NCBI GenBank assembly: GCA_014859215.1
Contig: JACUUS010000126.1
Span: forward strand, 1 to 6,590
Reading direction: 5' to 3'
Source of the DNA: Dehalococcoidia bacterium
Lineage (GTDB): Bacteria > Chloroflexota > Dehalococcoidia > SZUA-161
Length of the DNA: 6,590 bases
Positions 1-4,775 of the stretch are shown one piece after another. Position 1 is the first letter of the stretch. Each line of letters begins with the position of its first letter. The translations under genes were made by a program, and so were the position numbers. The notes under the pieces were generated by a model. The model was not told the DNA's origin and made no database searches. It saw nothing but the letters and a program-made list of their open reading frames with translations.

Positions 1-189
1 TAGAACACCAGACAGGTACATCCCGGTCTTATCGTAACCGGTATGGCGGCATCGACCACATACGGCTTGCCGCGCATGGGGCCGACTTTCGGATCCATGC
101 TCCTTTCGGGTGAAATAGCAGCCAGGCTCGCCCTGGAGAAACTGCTGCCGGCGGCGGCTGTCCCGGCGGCCAGCTATTCCAGGTCCTGA
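1..189 (+). CDS. thi4: Thi4-family thiazole synthase, C-terminal part (cut by window edge)
   Basis: This is the C-terminal end of a Thi4/ribulose-1,5-bisphosphate-synthase-type flavoprotein. In anaerobes this family makes ADP-thiazole, the thiazole precursor of thiamin, from NAD, glycine and sulfide in the cytoplasm. The visible reading frame runs NTRQVHPGL, then GMAASTTYGLPRMGPTFGSM, then LLSGEIAARLALEKL. The GMA...RMGP.FG.M..SG signature is the characteristic last Rossmann/FAD-fold segment of the family. The tail after it is short and Ala/Pro rich, and the stop is TGA at 187-189. The catalytic His/Cys position that separates sulfide-dependent from suicidal enzymes lies outside the window. 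Oddity: the first three bases of the window are an in-frame TAG, where the family usually has Glu of an ENT(R/K)EV motif. This is either an edge sequencing or assembly error or a real nonsense change. The family call is firm, but whether the gene is intact cannot be seen. Confidence 0.88.
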
Positions 190-210
190 TTCCTGCTAAT
201 CTTTCAGTAC

Positions 211-255
211 GCCGGGGGAAGGAAGACCGTTTTCCAGAACGGCGCTTCCCCCGGT
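211..255 (+). terminator. Strong stem-loop downstream of thi4, terminator-like
   Basis: A perfect 10-bp stem is formed by CCGGGGGAAG (212-221) and CTTCCCCCGG (245-254), extended by one G-T pair. A second inner stem, CCGTT (227-231) with AACGG (238-242), closes a TTCCAG loop. It starts 22 nt after the thi4 stop, so a transcription-ending or mRNA-stabilising role is likely. No T-run follows on either strand, so it is not a textbook intrinsic terminator. Confidence 0.5.
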
Positions 256-259
256 TGGG

Positions 260-302
260 CATATCCTTCACATCGGTCAAGAGCTTGACAGCGAGGGATA
301 TG
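260..302. promoter_or_regulatory. Nested palindrome, possible operator
   Basis: The outer arms are CATATCCTTC (260-269) and GAGGGATATG (293-302), complementary at 9 of 10 positions with one G-T pair. Inside lies a tighter dyad, GTCAAG (276-281), AG, CTTGAC (284-289). The inner spacer of 2 nt is too short for an RNA loop, so a protein-binding DNA site is more likely. A TTGACA hexamer (285-290) overlaps the inner dyad, but I see no convincing -10 at 16-18 bp from it. The regulator is not known from sequence. Confidence 0.3.
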
Positions 303-307
303 GTATC

Positions 308-333
308 AACTAAACTCTTGGAAAAACTAAACT
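308..333 (+). repeat. Two direct copies of AACTAAACT, 17-bp period
   Basis: AACTAAACT occurs exactly at 308-316 and 325-333. The copies share the ACTAA core with the arms of the inverted repeat at 432-496. They lie in the non-coding region upstream of the Rrf2 gene and could be extra binding half-sites. The rest of 334-431 shows only a 7-T run (357-363) without a preceding stem, and no gene. Confidence 0.35.
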
Positions 334-431
334 ATTAGCGCGGTGGACATTTGCCCTTTTTTTACCTCCTGTCCCGGCGGTGCGAGCCAATACTTTCTGC
401 ACGTCTGCGTCCCCATAACGCCAGTGCGGTA

Positions 432-496
432 GTTGACTAAGCCTTTCCCTGATGGTACTATAGACATTGTCCAGTGACTCAGTAGGCTTAGTCAAC
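432..496. promoter_or_regulatory. Inverted repeat around the promoter, probable autoregulatory operator
   Basis: GTTGACTAAGCCT (432-444) and AGGCTTAGTCAAC (484-496) are perfect 13-bp inverted arms separated by 39 bp. Arm centres are about 52 bp apart, close to five helical turns. The left arm covers the -35 and the right arm ends 2 nt before the start codon, where a ribosome binding site would lie. The mapped promoter puts the left arm outside the transcript, so this is better explained as a DNA operator than as an RNA hairpin. Rrf2 regulators commonly repress their own promoters, so the next gene's product is the natural candidate. Confidence 0.6.
433..461 (+). promoter_or_regulatory. Sigma70-type promoter of the Rrf2 gene
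   Basis: The -35 is TTGACT (433-438), then 17 bp, then -10 TACTAT (456-461). Transcription would start near 468, leaving a leader of about 30 nt before the ATG at 499. Hexamer match and spacing are both near ideal, and the position fits the regulator gene. The -35 lies inside the left arm of the inverted repeat at 432-496, so a protein bound there would block RNA polymerase. Confidence 0.7.
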
Positions 497-498
497 AA

Positions 499-942
499 AT
501 GAAGTTATCTACCAGAGCACGCTATGGTACCAGGGCGCTTCTCGACGTCGCTCTCCAGGGACAAAATGCGCCGGTGCCTCTGAAATTAATTGCTAAGAGA
601 CAGCGAATTTCGCTGCAGTACCTTGAACAATTGATCGCCCCCTTGATCGCGGTCGGCATTATCTGGAGCGTGCGGGGTCCGGGTGGGGGCATCTCTCTGG
701 CCCGAAGGCCCGAGGAAATCAAGCTAAGTGAAGTCATCGCCGCTCTGGAAGGCCCCATCGATCCTGTCGAATGTGTGAGCAATCCATCGACCTGTCCTCG
801 TTCTGAGTCTTGCAGCGTCAGAGAATTGTGGGGGGAACTGAGGACAGCGATGAGCGGCGTCCTCGAGTCTACAACGTTGGGGGATCTAGTTGAACGCCAT
901 AGGGCTAGGGAACAGGACGAAGCCCCCATGTATCATATCTAG
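499..942 (+). CDS. Rrf2 family transcriptional regulator, IscR-like with Cys triad
   Basis: This is a 147-residue cytoplasmic DNA-binding protein of the Rrf2 family, whose members (IscR, NsrR, CymR, RsrR) sense Fe-S, NO or cysteine status. It begins MKLSTRARYG, the usual family N-terminus, which supports this ATG. The winged helix-turn-helix covers about residues 1-75, with the recognition helix in IAKRQRISLQYLEQLIAPL and the wing in VRGPGGGISLAR. Three cysteines, C92, C99 and C105, match the IscR/NsrR [2Fe-2S] ligand layout. The following motif is CSVRELW, where E. coli IscR has CLTHALW, so the fourth (His) ligand is replaced by Arg. An Fe-S cluster is therefore likely, but with a different fourth ligand or none. 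No Shine-Dalgarno is visible because the right arm of the inverted repeat fills that space. Cysteine synthase follows 130 nt downstream, a common Rrf2-cysK pairing that suggests control of cysteine or sulfur supply. Confidence 0.95.
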   Translation: MKLSTRARYGTRALLDVALQGQNAPVPLKLIAKRQRISLQYLEQLIAPLIAVGIIWSVRGPGGGISLARRPEEIKLSEVIAALEGPIDPVECVSNPSTCPRSESCSVRELWGELRTAMSGVLESTTLGDLVERHRAREQDEAPMYHI

Positions 943-1060
943 TCAATTCGAGGTGCGGAGGCAGGTGTGCCGACGGAGATTTCCCCTGAAGTATCACAAT
1001 TTCTGCCCGGGATGTTAATCAGTGGCGTCTACGTCGGGCTTCCCGATGCCAGGCACCAGT
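943..1060 (+). other. Leader between Rrf2 gene and cysK with competing short stems
   Basis: This non-coding leader contains a compact hairpin, TCGGG (1034-1038), CTT, CCCGA (1042-1046), extendable by two pairs. Its left arm could instead pair with CCGACG (970-975, to 1032-1037) or GCCCG (1005-1009, to 1035-1039). The pairings exclude each other. No convincing promoter was found here, so cysK may be read from the upstream promoter. A regulatory role is only a possibility. Confidence 0.25.
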
Positions 1061-1066
1061 AGGAGG
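1061..1066 (+). promoter_or_regulatory. Shine-Dalgarno that fixes the cysK start at TTG 1073
   Basis: AGGAGG sits 6 nt before TTG at 1073. The longer in-frame option, GTG at 1022, has no such site, and its extra 17 residues are not expected in the family. Confidence 0.8.
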
Positions 1067-1072
1067 TCACTA

Positions 1073-2062
1073 TTGGACAAACTGAAGTACAAGACCGTTG
1101 AACTGCCAAGGCTGACACGGGGTATCGCCAGGGATTCGACCGAATTAATCGGGAACACACCTCTGGTCAGACTGAATCGCGTCACACGAGGTTTGAAAGC
1201 GGAAGTAGTCGCCAAGCTGGAGTCTTTCAACCCGATTGGAAGCGTGAAAGACAGGATTGGCGTATCTATGATCGCGGAGGCCGAGGAACGCGGAGCGATC
1301 AACGAGAATTCGGTAATAGTCGAGCCCACGAGTGGGAATACGGGGATTGCGCTGGCATTTGTATGCGCCGCGAGAGGATACAAGCTGATTCTGACCATGC
1401 CCGACACCATGTCTCTGGAACGGAGGCAGCTTCTGTCCGTATTCGGAGCCAAACTGATACTCACGCCTGGTGCGGAAGGGATGCGTGGAGCCGTTAACAA
1501 GGCTGAACAACTGGTGGCTGAGAATCCCAACCATATCCTGCTCCAGCAATTCAAGAACCCTGCAAATCCCGAAATACATGCCGTGACCACCGCGGAAGAA
1601 ATCTGGAGGGACACTGACGGCAGAGTCGATGTCCTCGTTTCTGGGGTAGGAACGGGGGGGACGATTACTGGAGTTTCGTCCGTCATTAAGAAGAGGAAGC
1701 CTGCATTCAGGGCTGTCGCCGTCGAACCAGCGGGCTCCCCGGTTCTTTCCGGGGGCAAGCCGGGGCCGCACAAGATCCAGGGTATCGGAGCAGGCTTTGT
1801 CCCCGATGTGCTCAGGCTGGACCTTGTGGATGAAATCATCGAGGTAACGAATGATGACGCCGGCGAGATGGCCAGAAGGCTTGCCCGCGAAGAAGGTGTA
1901 CTTGCAGGCATTTCTTCAGGAGCGGCTGTGTGGGCGGCGCTGGAGATCGCCGGCAGGCAGGAGTACGAGGGCAAGCTCATAGTTGTCGTCCTGCCTGATA
2001 CGGGTGAACGTTACCTTTCCACATGGCTTTTCCAGGAATCGATTACGAACGCGGTCATTTAG
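1073..2062 (+). CDS. cysK: Cysteine synthase (O-acetylserine sulfhydrylase), PLP-dependent
   Basis: This 329-residue cytoplasmic enzyme, counted from TTG 1073, makes L-cysteine from O-acetylserine and sulfide. All family signatures are present: ELIGNTPLVRL near the N-terminus, the PLP lysine in NPIGSVKDRIG (K59), the substrate loop TSGNTG (86-91), the phosphate-binding loop GVGTGGT (191-197), SGGKPGPHKIQGIGAGFVP, GISSGAA and the C-terminal LPDTGERYLST. MSLERR and TPGAEGMRGA are also typical of CysK. The length fits; the N-terminus is about 20 residues longer than many CysK before the ELIGNTP motif. It follows the Rrf2 regulator and precedes the AIR-synthase-like gene by 31 nt, so it probably lies in one operon with the genes downstream. 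CysM and cystathionine beta-synthase are less likely because the SPVLSGG..GPHKIQGIG motif favours CysK. Its sulfide substrate is also the expected sulfur source of Thi4, if that enzyme is the sulfide-dependent type. Confidence 0.96.
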   Translation: MDKLKYKTVELPRLTRGIARDSTELIGNTPLVRLNRVTRGLKAEVVAKLESFNPIGSVKDRIGVSMIAEAEERGAINENSVIVEPTSGNTGIALAFVCAARGYKLILTMPDTMSLERRQLLSVFGAKLILTPGAEGMRGAVNKAEQLVAENPNHILLQQFKNPANPEIHAVTTAEEIWRDTDGRVDVLVSGVGTGGTITGVSSVIKKRKPAFRAVAVEPAGSPVLSGGKPGPHKIQGIGAGFVPDVLRLDLVDEIIEVTNDDAGEMARRLAREEGVLAGISSGAAVWAALEIAGRQEYEGKLIVVVLPDTGERYLSTWLFQESITNAVI

Positions 2063-2081
2063 TACTGTATCAACTACTGAG

Positions 2082-2088
2082 AGGGAGG
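2082..2088 (+). promoter_or_regulatory. Shine-Dalgarno that fixes the AIR-synthase-like start at ATG 2094
   Basis: AGGGAGG lies 5 nt before ATG 2094. The open frame extends upstream to 1983, but that part overlaps the end of cysK and does not resemble the family, so it is rejected as coding. Confidence 0.75.
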
Positions 2089-2093
2089 CGGGA

Positions 2094-3116
2094 ATGATCC
2101 CCGAAATAGGGAAAATCGACAGGGCAAGCTTCGAACGAGTGGTCTTCCCCAGGCTCGGGGCGCCAGACGGGAGCATTCTTATCGGACCGAAACATGGGGT
2201 TGATGCCGCGGTCATCGAACTGTCCGACGGCGATGTCATGGTCATAGCCGAGGATCCTACCTTCGGCATGCCGGTGATAATGCCCTATTTTGGCTGGGCC
2301 ATTGTCCATATCTGCGCCAGTGACGTGGCCGTGCTGGGAGTCAGGCCGAAGTACATGACGATATGCCTGATGCTTCCGCCCGGTACACGCGAGGAGACGT
2401 TTGAAAAGGTATGGGCGGACATCCATCAGGAGTGCCAGAAGCTGGGAATCTCAATTGTGGGTGGTCACACGGGAGTCTATCCGGGCATCGGATATCCATT
2501 GAACGGGGGGTGTACCGTAATCGGCTTCGGTCGAAAAGGCCAGATCACTCCTGCGTCCAACGCTCAGGTGGGGGATACGCTCATAATGACCAAGGGCCCC
2601 GCTATCGAGGCCACCGCCCTCCTCGCTGAGCAGGCCGAAGCGTCACTCCGCGACAAACTCCCGCCTGCTCTTGTCGACAGGGCGAGGAGCTACATATTCA
2701 AGATGACTGTGGTCGAGGATGCCCTCATTGCCGCACCTGATGCTCATGCGATGCACGATGCGACCGAGGGGGGACTCATCAACGGCGTCTACGAAATCGC
2801 CGAAGCCTCAGGTACGGGAGTCATTCTTTATGAGGACAGAATAGTCATTCCTGATGAAGTAAGAGCTGTCTGCGACCATTTCGAGATTGATCCCCTGACA
2901 GCTATCAGCGAAGGCACCCTCGTCTTGACAGCCCCCCCGTTGAAGGCCGGCCGAATACTGGATAACCTGGAGAAGCGCGGCATCCCTGCCTGGGAGATAG
3001 GTGAGGTTAGCTCCGGCGAGAGAATATTCGTGAGGAACAACGGAAGTAGCGAGGAACTGGCGCCGGTTAAGGTCGATCCCTTCTGGGCGGCCTATTTCAG
3101 CGCCTGCGAGTCATGA
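2094..3116 (+). CDS. AIR synthase-like protein of the PurM/HypE/ThiL superfamily
   Basis: This is a 340-residue soluble protein with the two-domain PurM fold found in AIR synthase, HypE, ThiL, SelD and PurL, which all handle ATP. The N-terminal half has GVDAAVI (35-41), equivalent to the GDDAA ATP/Mg motif, then AEDP (52-55), SDVAVLGVRPKYM (76-88) and the glycine-rich VGGHTGVYPG (122-131). The C-terminal half has HDATEGGLINGVYEIAEASG (221-240) and DPLTAISEGTLVL (266-278), both HypE/PurM-type. The HypE C-terminal PRIC cysteine motif is absent (the end is FSACES), so a role as canonical hydrogenase maturase is unlikely. Its stop overlaps the ThiN start by 4 nt, which implies translational coupling. 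Because ThiL (thiamin-phosphate kinase) shares the fold and ThiN makes its substrate, a thiamin-phosphate kinase-like or other ATP-dependent thiamin step is a reasonable guess. The exact reaction is unknown. Confidence 0.8.
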   Translation: MIPEIGKIDRASFERVVFPRLGAPDGSILIGPKHGVDAAVIELSDGDVMVIAEDPTFGMPVIMPYFGWAIVHICASDVAVLGVRPKYMTICLMLPPGTREETFEKVWADIHQECQKLGISIVGGHTGVYPGIGYPLNGGCTVIGFGRKGQITPASNAQVGDTLIMTKGPAIEATALLAEQAEASLRDKLPPALVDRARSYIFKMTVVEDALIAAPDAHAMHDATEGGLINGVYEIAEASGTGVILYEDRIVIPDEVRAVCDHFEIDPLTAISEGTLVLTAPPLKAGRILDNLEKRGIPAWEIGEVSSGERIFVRNNGSSEELAPVKVDPFWAAYFSACES

Positions 3117-3715
3117 CCATGATTGACGAAAGGGACCGCCGCCTCGTGCTTGGAAACCTCGTTGAGGCGGTCACCCTGCTCAGGGAGTGCCGGGAGTTCT
3201 CCACCCTTGTCCCGGAAGTGAGGGTAAATCTCGCATTCGCTCTGCCCGAAGCCAGGTCCGCAAGTGATGTCGCTGCCATTGAAGGCAGAATCACGGTGGT
3301 GTGTGGTTATCCTTACCCGGCGGGCACGCCCGGGTGGGGAGCCTCCGATCATATGGCCAGACTTATCCTGGAGGCAAGGAACCACGATCCCGGTATCCAC
3401 GCCGGAATCAATTTCAAGTGCGATAACGCGATTATCGAGGTGGTCCGTGAGTATTGCGCCGACTCCGGCCTTAGCTTTGGCTGGATCGACAGGAGCCATG
3501 AGCCGGAAGAGATTATTGAACGTGACGGCGCCTCGATGCCCTGGAAAATCAAGCATCTGGTTGCGACTTACGGTCATATCCCCAGGGTATTCTTTGAAGG
3601 TCCCGGCTGGGGGAAAGAACCACTCTTCGTTGTGCTGGGCCCGGACGCAACTGAAGTGGCTCTCATCGCCGTAGAGATCGCGCGGCGCTTCCGCGCTGTT
3701 TCTGAGGCATCGTAA
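3113..3715 (+). CDS. thiN: Stand-alone ThiN-type thiamin phosphate synthase
   Basis: The 200-residue protein matches the ThiN domain, the archaeal-type thiamin phosphate synthase that joins HMP-pyrophosphate to thiazole phosphate in place of ThiE. Family landmarks in order: VPEVRVNLAFALPEARS (33-49), DVAAIEGRI (52-60), GASDHMARLILEARNHDP (76-93), INFKCD (99-104), FGWIDRSHEPEEI (122-134), and the end motif FFEGPGWGKEPLFVVLG (160-176). R59 and H80 have the same 21-residue spacing as the Arg and His that I recall being reported as essential in an archaeal ThiDN enzyme. ThiN is usually fused to ThiD or to a DNA-binding domain; here it stands alone with about 30 extra N-terminal residues. The start ATG overlaps the previous stop (ATGA), with a second in-frame ATG at 3119 and only a weak Shine-Dalgarno, so reading probably depends on translation of the gene before it. 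A ThiN-like ligand-sensing role without catalysis is the main alternative. Confidence 0.83.
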   Translation: MTMIDERDRRLVLGNLVEAVTLLRECREFSTLVPEVRVNLAFALPEARSASDVAAIEGRITVVCGYPYPAGTPGWGASDHMARLILEARNHDPGIHAGINFKCDNAIIEVVREYCADSGLSFGWIDRSHEPEEIIERDGASMPWKIKHLVATYGHIPRVFFEGPGWGKEPLFVVLGPDATEVALIAVEIARRFRAVSEAS

Positions 3716-3751
3716 TCGGTTCCTCTGTTCCCGCTCCTGCAAGAGGCGAAT

Positions 3752-3776
3752 CCATTCTTCTTCTCTGGTAGAATGG
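3752..3776 (+). other. Hairpin that would cover the SpoIIM-like start codon
   Basis: CCATTCT (3752-3758) pairs perfectly with AGAATGG (3770-3776) over an 11-nt loop, and the ATG at 3773 is inside the right arm. A weaker stem, CCTCT (3722-3726) with AGAGG (3742-3746), lies just upstream. The structure could hold back translation, or the real start could be further down. Confidence 0.3.
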
Positions 3777-4345
3777 GTGCTGTGAGATCAGTGAAAAGAA
3801 TGGACCTGAAGCCCGGCCTTGTGCTCGTCACAGGGTTATTCGCTGTCACAATTCTTGCAGGCGCGCTGGCTCTGCCGGCATTCTTCGCCGAAACGTTGGA
3901 AGACGTCGGTGAGTTACTTGAACCCCTCTATGACCTGAATTCAATACTGCTTGTCCTGCTCATCTTTCTGAACAACGCTTTCAAGGCCCTCCTGATAATT
4001 GTATTGGGGGCGGCTTTGGGACTGGCGCCGTTAGCATTGATTGCTTATAACGGGCTGCTGGTAGGCGCCCTGGTCGCGTCGACGGACGTCAGTGGGGCGG
4101 TAGTGGCCGCCGCTCTGCTGCCGCACGGCATACTTGAAGTGCCTCTAATCCTGCTGTCCGCTGCCCTGGGGGTAACGGCAGGTTGGCAATCTCTCAAATG
4201 GATCGCACGACGTGAAAGCAAGTTGGGAGATGAACTTCTTCGTGGGCTCAGGGTATACGCCAGGTGGATCGTGCCCGGGCTGCTGATCGCTGCTCTAATA
4301 GAGGTCTACGCCACGCCATACGTCTTGAAGCTGGCGGGCGGGTAA
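3773..4345 (+). CDS. SpoIIM/DUF95 family integral membrane protein
   Basis: This is a 190-residue membrane protein of the stage II sporulation protein M family (DUF95), which is widespread in non-sporulating bacteria and archaea. Predicted membrane segments by eye: about 15-38, 56-80, 84-102, 107-137 (possibly two passes) and 166-186. Family motifs are FLNNAFKA (65-72), YNG (92-94), LLPHGILEVPLILLSAALG (115-133) and IEVYATPYV (176-184). The conserved PHGI.E motif is the most diagnostic. The start is uncertain: ATG 3773 has no good Shine-Dalgarno and is in a hairpin, while GTG 3782 and ATG 3800 also leave all membrane segments intact. It lies 57 nt after thiN on the same strand, so it may be co-transcribed. 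The family's biochemical role outside sporulation is unknown. One guess is a membrane partner or permease for the thiamin or sulfur genes. Nothing in the sequence shows a transport substrate. Confidence 0.82.
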   Translation: MGAVRSVKRMDLKPGLVLVTGLFAVTILAGALALPAFFAETLEDVGELLEPLYDLNSILLVLLIFLNNAFKALLIIVLGAALGLAPLALIAYNGLLVGALVASTDVSGAVVAAALLPHGILEVPLILLSAALGVTAGWQSLKWIARRESKLGDELLRGLRVYARWIVPGLLIAALIEVYATPYVLKLAGG

Positions 4346-4547
4346 TACGATCAGGGAAAGGGTATTGTGGTCTATTGTCATATGCCCGTAGTAGGTCTGC
4401 GCACGATTACTGAGTGATGGCCTGGGATATCGAGCATGATTCAGGTACCATGATTCCAGGCAGCAGAACGGACACTCAATAGCAGGTTTTTTTGGGCAGC
4501 AGGTATGGATCACGCTCGTTTGCCGTTATCTTCAACTCCTCGATCAC
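4346..4547 (-). pseudogene. Possible broken small zinc-ribbon ORF
   Basis: From GTG at 4547, with AGGGAAG about ten bases upstream, the - strand reads MIEELKITANERDPYLLPKK and then stops after three more residues (TGA at 4476-4478). The stop follows a run of seven A. If one A were missing, the frame would continue as PAIECPFCCLESWYLNHARY, giving a Cys-x-x-Cys zinc-ribbon-like motif. The open frame then continues past 4345 into the antisense of the SpoIIM-like gene, so the true end is unclear. This may be a decayed gene, a homopolymer sequencing error or chance. I do not recognise the protein. Confidence 0.2.
4435..4460 (+). repeat. Small imperfect tandem repeat
   Basis: CATGATTCAGG (4435-4445) is followed by CATGATTCCAGG (4449-4460), differing by one extra C. 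GGTACC joins the two. It has no obvious role. Confidence 0.3.
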
Positions 4548-4775
4548 AAAGGCAGGACTTCCCTAAAGTCTCCCACGATTCCCGCGTCGGCCAGTTGAAT
4601 ATTGGTACTTTCGAGTTTTGGTCTATTCGCCGATGATTGCCTTCGACTTTGAGGAAGTTCGTTGTAAAATGCATGGCTCTCGAAGCTCCAACGCTGATGA
4701 AAAGGTCGATCTTGCAACGGATATTCCAGAATTTGAATTTCAGTGATCTACGTTCGGCAAACACGAGAATCGAAG

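Larger units (their letters stand above)
4346..4775. other. Stretch without an intact gene between the SpoIIM-like gene and the IS
   Basis: Open frames here are short, overlap one another and match no family I know. The region holds a small imperfect tandem repeat (4435-4460), a 7-T run (4487-4493) with no stem before it, and a possible broken small ORF on the - strand. No tRNA, CRISPR repeat or clear terminator was seen. Part of the right side may belong to the insertion sequence, whose left end I could not place. Confidence 0.5.

Noticed and set aside
340..363. Intrinsic terminator at the T-run 357-363
   Set aside because: No GC-rich stem precedes the T-run on the + strand, and none suits it on the - strand.
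310..498. - strand open frame, 62 codons, in the thi4-Rrf2 gap
   Set aside because: It starts at TTG without a Shine-Dalgarno, overlaps the promoter and both operator arms, and resembles no known protein.
190..498. Thiamin diphosphate riboswitch near thi4 or the operon
   Set aside because: The conserved CTGAGA and ACCTGA-type core blocks of the TPP riboswitch were not found in the right order here or before cysK.
522..929. - strand open frame opposite the Rrf2 gene
   Set aside because: It is the shadow of a strongly conserved gene and has no start signal or family motif.
1015..1980. Long - strand open frame opposite cysK
   Set aside because: It is a Ser/Pro-rich shadow of the clearly conserved cysK frame and matches no family.
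2094..3116. Canonical HypE (hydrogenase maturation)
   Set aside because: The C-terminal PRIC cysteine motif needed for the HypE reaction is missing and no hyp or hydrogenase genes are in view.
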